From contig JAEMWC010000251.1 in assembly GCA_016490735.1 (NCBI GenBank), positions 1 through 64,000 of the forward strand: a DNA stretch of 64,000 bases, written 5' to 3'. This DNA comes from Pachyseris speciosa (lineage: Eukaryota > Cnidaria > Anthozoa > Scleractinia > Pachyseridae). This document shows, piece after piece, positions 52,431 through 62,376 of the stretch (positions are counted from its first letter, which is position 1; every line of letters begins with the position of its first letter). Under the pieces are notes generated by a model. That model did no database searches. It was not told where the DNA came from and worked only from the letters and a program-made list of their open reading frames with translations. The position numbers and the translations under genes are program-made.

Positions 52431-53118
52431 TTTAAAGGCTTGTCCTATTACTTGAGTGAGGTAGAAACCTCAAAGAAACGATAATAATACACTTGTTCCC
52501 CACAACTTTCGTTATCTGCAGAAATTCCAGCTGCACTCAGCTGAAGGTAGAGTTGACATGTTGAACTGTGGAAAAATCTCTAAACAAGTTAGTCGGCTTT
52601 TACAATCTACGCCAAGAAGTCGCTGGTTTCCGCAAAATTCAGCGTATCAAGGTTAACAGTTAATCATGGATTGCCTTTCTTGATTATGTGACAAAGTATT
52701 CGTCAATTAGAAGAATAAAATCCCACTGAATGTTTTGTAATGAAAATTTGTGCTTTGAGCGAGAGATCAAGTTGATTTCCATACCGTGACGTCACGTCTA
52801 AGCCATCGTCGTGGTAACGACGCATTTGTTTGTGACAAACTTCCCTCTCGTTTCGCTTTTGACAGCGATGATTGGCTCAAAACAAAAAAAGAAATTGGTA
52901 ACAAGTCGTTTCGGTCATTGACCCCATTGTTCAGTAAACACAGTAAGTGAAGGCACTATCTAATCGCTACCAAACAGTTTCCCGACTTCTCGGAGATTGT
53001 GGAATTCGAAGTATCATACATTGCATAATCAGATTTCTCATACCTTTCTGGTCAAAATAACGCTAATCTTTCACTTTGATCACTGATCATCGACAGCTTT
53101 CAGCCTCCACATGACTTA
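52431..53118 (-). promoter_or_regulatory. 5' flank and probable promoter of the giant gene
   Basis: No TATA box can be assigned with confidence. A perfect TGACGTCA (CREB/ATF-type site) lies at 52787-52794, about 360 bases upstream of the ATG. Function is inferred from position only. Confidence 0.35.
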
Positions 53119-53776
53119 TTGTCAGGTTTGTTTTTTAAAGTAACTGACTTGGTTCTTGATCACCAACTCAAGAAATACATTAAGCTGAGTTATCGCCCGA
53201 GGGCCATGAATGAAAAGGACAGGTTTCAACTGAGAGAATTGAAAATAGAAGAACTTCACGGAAAATTGATGAAAAACGAAATATGTTTTCATACCACTAA
53301 ATTTTTTTGTAATTATTTTTCTCATTGAAAGCAAAAGTAAACAGTCGTCTTTTGAAGCGTCAATTATTCTGGGGTCCAAAGCAGAAAAGTGAGCAACTGC
53401 AACTTATCACTGACCCTGGGCGAGTCAACCTCACTAAGTACATGGGAAACGTAAATTCGGCCCGGTTAGCAATGCATCTGCAACGCTGGTTTAGTTTGGC
53501 TCAAAGCCAAGCAATGTCTGGTTTTCCAACATAACATTTAAATAAGAGGGGGTGAATTTAAGTAATAGCGGCCATAATTCTCCATTTCCATATCTCCCAG
53601 ATAATACACTTTGTTCGCCCCCAAAATTTTGCATAACTATTGTCTTCATTTTGTTTAGGGAGTTACAATCGTCCCGAGAAAAATTGAAAACAATGCTTAT
53701 ACAAAATTTTGGGGTGCAACAAAATGAAAGTGGCGAATGGTTGGATACTAGACAGCGATTTGTAATGAAGTTGTGA
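53119..53776 (+). other. Unrecognised possible coding fragments
   Basis: Plus-strand pieces with non-repeat amino acid composition: KKYIKLSYRPRAMNEKDRFQ (53119-53328) and NFGVQQNESGEWLDTRQRF followed by a stop (about 53658-53776), the latter after a TTTGTTTAG acceptor-like site. Could be terminal exons of a divergently transcribed gene or a relic. I do not recognise a family. Confidence 0.25.
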
Positions 53777-54600
53777 ATATCGAATCAAACTTTTGCTTGG
53801 TAGAACTTGGCGCGGATAAGTTGCCCGTTTCTAAAATCTCCAAAAAATATAGTCTGGCCCTAGAAGAGTTTTCCAATTTCTATGCGCGGTTTTTTAGTGC
53901 AAACTATCCGGATGGGTTTCTTAAATGGTAACGTCAAGTCAGCTGTCAAAACATACTACCTCTACCAACTATGGTCAAAATTATTAAGAAATGTATTTCT
54001 GGTGGTAACAATTAATATCGTGCACGTGAAATAGTTTTCCTGGTAGGAAATGTTTGCGAGAGTTTAAAAAAAAGTCAAGATTCAGGAGGGGATGCCTGCA
54101 ATCGACCGCGCTATATTTGGTATTTTTCACATCTAGAGAAGTATGCTAAAAATCGTAATGCAATTTTGTCTTTGTCGTGTAGTGGGTTTTATACCAGACA
54201 TATGACCCTTATTGGAAATGGTCTCTTACATGCAAAAATGGACACTAGATGGCGCTAAATATCAAAGAAAGTCGTCGGATTCAGTTCATAAATAATTATT
54301 ATATTGATATGGGTTCTTTTGAAATACATTGTAAAATAGACACGAAATTAAGCAACACTCGCAGCGAGGTGAAAGGTCTATATATGCGGTCGCATGCGAT
54401 CCATGCAGTCCTTTTGTCTTTACCATAGTACAGTATGCATATTTTAGTTCGATCGTATTTTCGCGGGTTGTGTGTTGTGGGTCACTGGTGAGGCTGTGTG
54501 TGTGTGTAGAAGAAGTTTGATCAGGATCAGTCTTCTCCGTCACGGTTAGTTGTGTCAACTCATCGGAAAAAGATGAGCTTAGGAGCGGGTGCCTTAAAGG
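53777..54600. other. Intergenic, nothing recognised
   Basis: Short frames without domain signal; contains TGTGTGTGTG near 54497. Confidence 0.4.
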
Positions 54601-54998
54601 TGGAAGGGCCTGATACGCAGAAGGCAGCAATGCACAGGCGTTAACCAAGGCAACCATGCGAACCGCCTACCACCCGGCACCGTCACACTAAAGACGGACT
54701 TCACTGGAATACTTGCCGAACCCCATACTTACCGACCAAGAAAGAGGGAGGAGTGGGAGCACAAAGGCAGCAAGGCACTGGAAGTAACCAAGGCAACCAC
54801 GCGAGCGCCCATCACCCAAGAACCTCCGATTCCCATTGCTTGGAAACCGGAGGGACCGTGAGCAAGGATGCCCTGGGACCCGCGAGGACCCCCAACACCT
54901 CAAGCACTGCCGTCACCCAACTCACTGAAAGGCAACGAAAAACTGCATACCTGCCAGATGAATCTATCCATTTATGACGCTGACCACACGCACGCTGA

Positions 54999-55740
54999 TT
55001 ATAACTGCGATCCAGATGGCTCAAGAGGACCAAGTGCAACTGCAAGCTCACTGGAAAGTTGAGAGGATAAACCCGCTAAGTCCTCGGTAGGAGTGCGGAT
55101 ATAAAGTTGGTAGGTATTGCTTGTCCAACGACCCAATGCTTGAATGAGATGGTCAGGAATTCCTTGTCGAGCTGCCACTGTGGCTGCCCCAATGCGGAAA
55201 CTGTGGCTAGAAAAGTTACCAAGTACACCAGTCGTATCCGAGATCTGTCTGAGCAAGGATGTAAGCTGCTGGCGAGACAAGGGTTGGCCAGAATGAAGTA
55301 AAAAGAGAGCTGAGGTCTAGGGCCATTTCCACGAGTCGCAAGATAGGGCACCAAGACTTGAATAGCGCACAGTGGATACTTGCCACGACCGATATGTATG
55401 AGAGTGCCACGGCGGAAGAGATCCGTCTTTGATGCCTTAACGTTCACCCGAAGGGTAGTTGTTACAATCATTGAATTAACCGCCACGTCCTGGAATGTCA
55501 GGTGAGGGAGAGAAGCTGCTGGAATTGGGCACACTAAATTCCGACGCACACAGGAAGCCAAAATATGCCAGGGTACAAGCGACCCAGAACATCCGATGAT
55601 CAGGCAGAGCAAGATCCAGGGACTTGAAAATCACTAACATGATGGAGTCTGTTACTGGCAAGCGAATGGACAACGATGCGCCTGGAGAACGCTTACTACC
55701 ACGCACTACCCGCTGGAGAAGAAAGCATTTGATCAGTGGG
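54999..55740 (-). pseudogene. DIRS-like tyrosine recombinase, core and C-terminus
   Basis: Pieces in two frames: RLPVTDSIMLVIFKSLDLAL and MFWVACTLAYFGFLCASEF (55706-55476), VKASKTDLFRRGTLIHIGRG (frame 55612-55076), then HSFRIGAATVAARQG and LGRWTSNTYQLYIRTP (55280-54999). The Arg of HSFRIG and the Tyr of TYQLYIR fit the recombinase active site. Frameshifts between blocks. Confidence 0.78.
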
Positions 55741-55794
55741 TCGGGAAAACCCTGGTCGATGTGAAGAGACTGCCGACAAGTATACCTTTATAGA

Positions 55795-56575
55795 AGACGC
55801 CCTAAGAGATTCCGCCAGCAAGGTTGCAAACAAACATAACGTCCACTCATAGGCAGGACAGGGGAAACCATTCCCATGTATTTTACCAGACGAAACACAA
55901 AACTGATAGAGCCCCCTTTCTCAAGCGGTTTAAGGCCTGGGTTTAGAAATATGTTCAGAAAGATGGTTGATCGCCAATATCTTTCTCCAGATCGCCTAGA
56001 ACCGGATGAAACTATCCCTGAAGACAAATCTTGTTGTCCTTGTTTGCCTTAACGTATAAATTTGGTCACGTGATCAGTCACGTGATCACAATTTGATAAA
56101 TTCTTAAATCGACGATGCGGTGGCGGATTTTAAGTTTATAGATAAACAAATCAGCGTTTTTGATATAAATCCAACACATCTAACTTTCTACGCTTGGAGT
56201 AATTGTTCACGAGTTTTAGTTTTAAAATTATCAACAGCTAAAGGTTGAATTCTGGGACGAAAAATGACCTTTGCCCTCACAACTTTTTTGTTGAGAACGA
56301 TGGAGGGTCACTCCAAACGTGAGACGCTGGAAATAATTAATACGCATAAGAAAAGCGTTTTTATTCGATATTATATCATACAACCGTCGCCTACTCCTCA
56401 AATAAGTGATGATTTCAAAGAAATGGTCACGTGACACGTCACGTGATCTATGATAACGTTTGTTGCACCTGAAAATGTTAAGGATGATGAAAACTTCCCA
56501 TGTGCCGAATTTCGTTTCAGTGCCATTCGTCTGGGCTGTTATATTCCAAAAAACCGTTTTCTCTAATAAACGCCC
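55795..56575. mobile_element. Insert splitting the DIRS-like recombinase
   Basis: The recombinase stops matching after AQLKQFKAWV (about 56578) and resumes at about 55740. The intervening DNA contains, near 55927, an inverted copy of the same coding stretch (GGTTTAAGGCCTGGGT), and two CACGTGA-rich palindromic clusters at 56065-56090 and 56424-56448. Family unknown. Confidence 0.45.
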
Positions 56576-56579
56576 CTGA

Positions 56580-56766
56580 CCCAGGCCTTAAACTGCTTGA
56601 GTTGAGCGGAAGTGTACGAGCTTAGTGATGATGGAGCTAGTCCCTGTGCATGGAGACTACGGCATCGATCTTCTAAAGAGGGGAGATCAAGAGATCCAGA
56701 AGCTGTTGCGGGATAGGCCTCAGATGGGGGTCTGCTTGCAGGGCTAATTGCCAAATCTCCTACCAT
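56580..56766 (-). pseudogene. DIRS-like recombinase N-terminal segment
   Basis: Reads SLEDRCRSLHAQGLAPSSLS and SYTSAQLKQFKAWV, typical of the core-binding start of these recombinases; it then runs into the insert. Confidence 0.62.
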
Positions 56767-57113
56767 TGAAAACGAGACAAAGCGTCAGCAATCTCATTTT
56801 GTACACCAGGAACATGCGCAACAGAGAACGAGAAGGAGACACGTGCCGTAGACATAAATAGGTCCCGGAGGAGATGCATCAAGCAAGGAACCTTAGATGT
56901 CCTAGTGTTGAGGATGCGCACGACTGTCACTTTATCCGAACGAAACATGCTGTCTTGGCCACTGAGCTCCCCAAACCCTAGCTGCGACAACAACAGGGAA
57001 GAGTTCCTTGTAAGCGATGGATTGAGACACCTGTGGGCCTGCCCAGGGACACTAAGCCAAGCACTTCTGAAATAATCTCCAGACCCTACTGTCCCAGCTG
57101 CGTCCGAGATCAC
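56760..57113 (-). pseudogene. DIRS-like RNase H segment
   Basis: Contains FRSDKVTVVRILNTRTSKVP and FSFSVAHVPGVQNEIADALS, matching the D-N-x-A-D-x-L-S end of retroelement RNase H. The catalytic Asp of IADALS is present. Confidence 0.75.
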
Positions 57114-57266
57114 TTCAAGGTCGACTGTAGGAGTCGGGTCAGCGAAATGCCAAGAAACTCACCCCATTCCAAGCCGACAAGGTGTGCCATCATTCGAGAT
57201 CCTGACGAAATTCATAGTTGAGGCGGATGGGATGGTCTCCCTTGCGAAAGGAACACAGCAAATAGA

Positions 57267-57915
57267 TCATCCGGGGCAGAAAGATCCGGCCCGGCCCGGC
57301 AAAACCACTTTAGCTGCGTGATGAAGGTGGCCATTTAGCGACTCCAATTCCCGACGATTGCACCACTTCCTCGAACGCCAACCACGTAACAATAGGCAAG
57401 TTGTCTCCAATTTCTCTACCGGACGCCTAGCGACTTGCTCAGCAAAATTAAGTTCAATGCCCAGAACCACCATGACAGGAGACGGCCCCACGCATTTGAG
57501 GGGATGAAGGAGCAGGCACAACCTGTTGCAGACCTCCCTAGCAGTACTAAGATAATGGGCGCATAGCGGTGAGTTGGGGGTTGGGGGGGGGGGGAGGGGG
57601 GCCCTCCGGTAGTAAAATCGTCCAAATAATGCAAAAGGTCGTATAAGTGGTATGACTCCTTAAGGATCCATTCCACCATGCCGGCCACAGAATTAAAGAG
57701 AAAAGAGGCTGCGCGCAGGCTAAAAGGGAGTGCCAGATCCACGTAGTACTTTCCTCGCCACCTCATGCCCAACAGAAAGAGATCTGAAGGGTGGACGGGA
57801 ATATTCCTGTACGCTGCTTCCACATCAAACTTGGCCATTAGAGCCCCACCACCATGCCGAGAGACCATGGAGATAATCTGGTCTAAATGGATCGTGTACT
57901 GCATGGTCAAGTCAC
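57267..57915 (-). pseudogene. DIRS-like reverse transcriptase palm and connection
   Basis: LMAKFDVEAAYRNIPVHPSD (motif A), LPFSLRAASFLFNSVAGMVE (motif B) and LLHYLDDF (motif C, catalytic Asp pair), followed in another frame by VVLGIELNFAEQVARRPVEK. A poly-C/G tract at about 57585-57602 lies at the frame break. Confidence 0.85.
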
Positions 57916-57918
57916 ATA

Positions 57919-57981
57919 CATACATACATACATACATACATACATACATACATACATACATACATACATACATACATACAT
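57919..57981. repeat. (CATA)n microsatellite
   Basis: About 15 tetranucleotide units, the tail of the LINE fragment. Confidence 0.93.
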
Positions 57982-58260
57982 AAAATTTAAGTTAATTAAG
58001 GATATAAGTACAATAAGATTATAATTACAAAAAATATGTCAAGAATATCAACCTAATAAAACATTTGCAAAATGACGCCTAAAATTCTTGGGGCATTTTA
58101 AGGACTTAATATTATCATTCAAAGTGTTCCAGAGTTTGGCTCCTCTGAAAGCAAAAGAGGGCTGCCCTGTTGACAGGCGACATAAGGGTATATCCAAAGC
58201 ACCAGACGATCGAGTTTGTCTATTATGGACTTGGGAGCGTAGTTTGAACATTGCATAAAT
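57919..58260 (-). mobile_element. LINE 3' end inserted in the DIRS-like element
   Basis: Encodes the C-terminus of a CR1/Jockey-type reverse transcriptase: VHNRQTRSSGALDIPLCRLS then FAFRGAKLWNTLNDNIKSL, with a stop at about 58048, a short 3' UTR and a (TATG)n tail at about 57919-57981. It splits DIRS coding sequence between SSVNDG (58261) and TMQYTIHLDQ. Confidence 0.78.
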
Positions 58261-58355
58261 CCCATCGTTCACGCTGGAGCCACGAGGAGACGACAGGTCC
58301 ACAATTAAGCGCCATTTCCCAGGTTGCCCATTTTGGGGAAGACAACAAAACTACT

Positions 58356-58730
58356 AAAGCCCCAGCTACACGTTGTAACATTGTTACATTGTTGTAAGAA
58401 CGCTTTTAACAATGTTGGATACGCATATAACATTGTTGGAAACACGTCGCTTCGGGGGTCTGACTTCAACAATTTCCACCTCTGCTATTAGACTCTCGGA
58501 TTGGACACTGGGCCCTTAACTCTAAATGGTCTTTGCAATACAACATTGTTAAAAGGGCGGCTACACGCCTCAACATTTGTTGTATGTCGGATAAAATGTT
58601 TGATCGAAATCAAAACATTCTTCCAACAAAAAATGTTGAACAAACGTCATCAAACATGCATGCTACACGTTCTAACATTGTTCATCCAACAAATGTTTTA
58701 TAGCAATGTTTGAACGTGTAGCAGGGGCTT
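58356..58730. mobile_element. MITE inserted in the DIRS-like element
   Basis: Inverted ends AAAGCCCCAGCTACACGTTG and (reversed right) AAGCCCCTGCTACACGTTCA. Internal repeats of AACATTGTT and AACAAATGTT. 375 bp, non-coding. Confidence 0.8.
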
Positions 58731-59080
58731 CACATGTAAGCCTGGGATCAGAGGACGATCGAAGGGGCCAGCCACTGCCAAGAGAAACCTCATTTTCCAG
58801 GTATGAATCAACCACTGCCGGGTGCTGGTTAGCCGAGGGCTTGTTTTTGGCTGCAGACTTGAGCTTACGAGGATAAAAGTAGCCCAATCTAAATCCCTGG
58901 CTAATGCCTTCAAGGACAAAAGAAACTTCAGGTTGGTTGGGATGGTTTCTGAGCTCCAAGGCAAACTGCTCCACTTGCAGCGGGGTTACAGCAGAGACTG
59001 GAGGAAGAAAACCCAAGAGGGGAGGGCGGGCTGGACGAGTGAGGAAATTCTCCCTAAAAATACGAAGAACACGAAACAAT
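58731..59080 (-). pseudogene. DIRS-like polyprotein, segment before the reverse transcriptase
   Basis: Reads TPLQVEQFALELRNHPNQPE, FVLEGISQGFRLGYF and AVVDSYLENEVSLGSGWPL. These fit the conserved stretch preceding DIRS reverse transcriptase; reading then enters the MITE. Confidence 0.68.
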
Positions 59081-59265
59081 CACTAACTAAATAAGCAAAA
59101 GGAGAACGAGACGAAATTGCAACGGTTTAATAAAAACAGCGAACTGTACGAGAGTTTTTACCGACCATACCCCTCATATTTTTGTGACGTTTGATAGCAC
59201 TACCATATAAGGTAACGAACACGTGCGAACATGTTAAGAACCGGACGGGACGAGCAGAAAAATTG

Positions 59266-59444
59266 ACCTTTTTCATAATGGCGGACGATTTTAATTATTC
59301 TTTTGTTTATGTGTTAATTAGCCCTACTAACCTCACTTTAATGTAAAAACTCTATTGAATTTTGCACATGCTGACGAGGCTAGTAGGGCTCATTATCATA
59401 AGAATAAAAGAATAATTTGTCGGGCGCCATTATGAAAAGGGTCT
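59266..59444. mobile_element. Hairpin MITE
   Basis: CCTTTTTCATAATGGCGGAC and its mirror CGCCATTATGAAAAGG, inner arms with AATTATTCTTTT and TTAGCCCTACTA. About 179 bp with about 70-bp imperfect arms. Confidence 0.75.
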
Positions 59445-59539
59445 ATAGCGAGTGTTTCCTGTGAGAGTTTCAGCCGGCGAGAATTGTGAGGTTTATAGGG
59501 AATTATTTCGTCGAGAATTAAACAGAAAACCAAGGGCGT

Positions 59540-59830
59540 GATCCGTTTGGTCAAAAATTCCGGAATTTTCGTTTCAGAGGTAAATGGAACGGTAATTTCC
59601 GGAAAGTTCAACTCGAAAATTTTGGTCAACCTCTCGAGGTTGTCCATTTTCCCGAAATATCGGAATTACCGGAAATTTTCTGTTCCATTCGGCATTTCAT
59701 TTCGGTGGGACGCTCGGCTCCCCCAGTTTCCTTTGCTGTCAGATGTCGAAGGCAAGATGCCGGAATCTGCGTTTGCCAATGGGACGAGACCGGTTTTACT
59801 GAAGTGGAAAAAACCGTTCCATTTGACACC
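59540..59830. repeat. Unclassified repeat rich in TTCCGG and GGAAAT
   Basis: Composition and words (GGAATTTTC, GTAAATGGAA, TTCCATTTG) resemble the MITE at 60586-61117, so it may be a related relic. Confidence 0.35.
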
Positions 59831-60585
59831 TGAGTATTTCGGATTTTTGCCCAAATGGATCGCGCCCCAAGATTACTGTGAGTTCTGTGTGCCGTTTGTT
59901 GTTCGGCTCACTTTTGGTGCCGAGACCAGGATACGCTGAGGAAACACACAACGCAAGCGAGAGATTCAGGAGCGAAGCGATCATACACGTGTGTCAAAAC
60001 AAACATGAGCGAGAGCGGCGAACCAAGCGAAGACAAGCAACGTCTTATAAAAGAGATCGATAAGGAAATCAATAAGCTCAAGTACTTCATGGAGGGGACA
60101 GAAGAACTGATCGAAATCAAGGATTATTCAGAGATGGAAATCGTCAACAAATGAGGCATGAACATTATCGCAAACATGTCGGATCTAGTTTCAAGAACCG
60201 AAGAATTAAAAATTGAGCGAGGATCGTCGACTTGGACGGTGAGACAGTGGAAAAAAGACGTCAAGTCAAAGTATGCAGCATTTGTCAGCGACAGCGAGAG
60301 GCTTAGAAAGTGTCTGGATGATAGAGAGGAGGAAATAACGCGACACAAAGCAGCACAAAGAAGATTTGAAGCGGGAGAAACAGCTGGAAGACGAGCGGCG
60401 ATTGTGCGAGTTACAAGCAAGACAACAGGAGCACGAGCGTGAGTTAAGGAAGAAGCTTGAAGCCGAATTACGTGTAGCAGAAAAGAAATTAGAAATGGAG
60501 AAAACCGCCGTTTCCAGCACCACAAAGTTACCGAAACTGAACATAACACCGTTCAAGGGTACAACCGGCGACTGGGTGAGATCTC

Positions 60586-61117
60586 GGTTGTTTACCATTT
60601 ACCAAAAAAATCCGGAAATTTCGGTTGGAATGTAAATGGAAAAAAGTGTTAAAAACAAAAGGTAGTGAAGTGCCAAAAAGTAGTTTGAAAGACAAACCAT
60701 ACGTTTCGGGCTTAGCCCTTCATCAGTGGTGTCAAAATGATTTAAAGTTGCGCACGACAACAACCAATGCGTGAGGAGAGACAACGGTTGACTTTTAAAA
60801 AAAGCACACGCAATAATTTGTAAATGGAAAGCCTATTTTGGTCTTCCCAAACGGAAAATTTCCGGGGAAAACGGAATTTCTTGAAAGGTGGTCCAAAATT
60901 CCTAAACGGAATTTCCAAATGGAAATGTGCGTTCCATTTGCTCATTTCTACCAGTTCCAGGGCTTTCGGCTTGGATCGCTCTGTAAACTTGACCGTTGGA
61001 AATGTTTGTGTAAATGGAACACGCGCGTTCCGTGGAAATTTTCATTTGGGTATGTGATGCGTACCATTTACTGCAACCGTCGACTAACCGGTTTTCCCGT
61101 GTAAATGGTAAACAACC
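60586..61117. mobile_element. MITE inserted in the gag remnant
   Basis: Perfect 17-bp inverted ends GGTTGTTTACCATTTAC (60586-60602) and GTAAATGGTAAACAACC (61101-61117). The interior is rich in GGAAATTTCC-type words. It interrupts gag between TTGDWVR and ENMFLTQ. Confidence 0.85.
60643..60818 (-). mobile_element. 176-bp Penelope-like insert with hammerhead-like core
   Basis: Flanked by perfect 12-bp direct repeats TGTAAATGGAAA (60631-60642 and 60819-60830). On the minus strand at 60698-60728 it contains CACTGATGAAGGGCTAAGCC then CGAAACGTATG: a CTGATGA box, a GGGC/GCCC stem and a GAAAC box, as in hammerhead ribozymes. Confidence 0.6.
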
Positions 61118-61329
61118 CTGAAAACATGTTTCTGACGCAAGTTGATGCGAAGTCGATTTCTGACGAGGAGAGATTCGGGTACATTCTCAAGTCCGTTGGC
61201 CCGAAGGTGAGAGACAGAATTGCAAACCTAACGCCTGGAACTGTTGGTTACAAGACGGCGTGGGATCGGTTAAAGAAGGAATATGGGCAAACAAAGGGGT
61301 TGGTACAAAACGTGGACCCCCCTGCTTGA

Positions 61330-62376
61330 CCCCTTCTAGACCACCCCCACCCCTCCCCTCCTCGTCCATATAAGCAAACTGTTAATACCCGGTACAGCGC
61401 AGTGCGCTACAGCTTGTTAGATCTTCAACTTATCTTCACTTTTTTGCTCAAGCATCTGCCTGAATCGTAAATCAAGTGTTAAAAATGGTATCATTAATGA
61501 TAATTCTTTATTGTGTCATTTCTTTGTGCACGTACCTGGACACAAGTTTCAAACCTCGGTCTATTTTGATTACATCATCTTATGCTTTCGTCTGCCACCG
61601 CTGACCAAAAATCTTGTAAACATCCACCAACTGAGTTGAAGGTAAGTAAGATAATTTTTCTTATTTCGCATCAGGGCAATATCGACATTTCTGAGTCCAT
61701 CGCTACACAATCGTGACATTATCCTTTCCAAGAACACCAAAGAGATTTTGCATAAGGCATATTTTTCGCGTTTTGCACGATTAACATCACGATATTAAAA
61801 TCACAATCTCTAGTCATAGCGCTTACCTAAGATTTGAAGAAGACATTGCCACCGCCATTGTTTTTCAATAGTCTTTTATACTAAACATGAAGAATGTCAT
61901 TAAATTTCATTTGTGAATTTTGTAAGGGTTAAAAGGTGAACAGAAGGGAAGCAGTAAATGCAAACATTTTCTTTTGTCTCGGCAAAATAAACTATGGCCG
62001 CCGATCACGCGACTGAAAACGCTCTATCTGTTGGTAATCAAAACAATTTAATATTCAAATTGACATCAACTTGTTTTAATTATTTCTAAAAACGTCATAA
62101 CAACAACTTGTTTTAATTATTTCTAAAAACATCATATAAAGGGAGTTTTGCTTGTAAAGGGCTATCAACGTGGTTTACAGTGTTTTTAAAGTATTTCATA
62201 CCAACGTTCACGTGGATTTTTTCTTCAACACAACATTACTAAATTAGTTTAGTATTGTTTAACATAACATGTATTTTTGGCATACTGTAGAATGTCTCTT
62301 TTCACATCCAGAAAGAAAGTGCTGTGACCAAGTTCTCTTAATTTTCATATAACCGAGCTTTCAAAAACAGTTTTCT
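61330..62376. other. Unclassified sequence with a short tandem repeat
   Basis: AT-rich. A 36-bp direct repeat (CAACTTGTTTTAATTATTTC) occurs at 62068 and 62104. No coding signal. Confidence 0.45.

Larger units (their letters stand above)
49759..51344 (-). mobile_element. Penelope-like retroelement, 5'-truncated, with inverted terminal repeats
   Basis: Minus-strand frames give a reverse transcriptase C-terminus and a GIY-YIG endonuclease in the usual Penelope order. The 3' terminal sequence at about 49759-49890 is repeated in inverted orientation at about 51212-51344, a known feature of Penelope insertions. Both ends contain a conserved GGGCTAACGCTCGAAACGTC-type motif related to the hammerhead-ribozyme-bearing pseudo-LTRs described for this group. 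Confidence 0.85.
54600..59080 (-). mobile_element. DIRS-like tyrosine-recombinase retrotransposon with nested insertions
   Basis: Minus-strand order: N-terminal RT segment (59080-58731), MITE insert, RT segment (58355-58261), LINE insert, RT palm (57915-57416), RT/RNase H linker (57521-57267), RNase H (57113-56760), recombinase N-terminus (56766-56580), insert, recombinase core and C-terminus (55740-54999). Frameshifts separate most parts, so it is inactive. The downstream end (54600-54990) holds two copies of a TAACCAAGGCAACCA unit, perhaps the element's terminal repeat. Confidence 0.78.
60005..61329 (+). pseudogene. BEL/Pao-type gag remnant
   Basis: Starts MSESGEPSEDKQRLIKEIDK at 60005, stops in frame at 60152, continues WTVRQWKKDVKSKYAAFVSD, then after a frameshift an Arg/Glu coiled coil and KLPKLNITPFKGTTGDW. 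After the MITE insert it resumes ENMFLTQVDAKSISDEERFG and WDRLKKEYGQTKGLVQNV, then ends at a stop. This is the retroelement gag family (DUF1759-like) common in invertebrate BEL/Pao elements. No protease or polymerase follows. Confidence 0.75.

Noticed and set aside
54753..55062. Short plus-strand frames
   Set aside because: Antisense to the 3' end of the DIRS-like element; no domain.
58048..58302. An 84-codon frame as a single novel gene
   Set aside because: It is a chance fusion of DIRS sequence (to SSVNDG) with an inserted LINE C-terminus.
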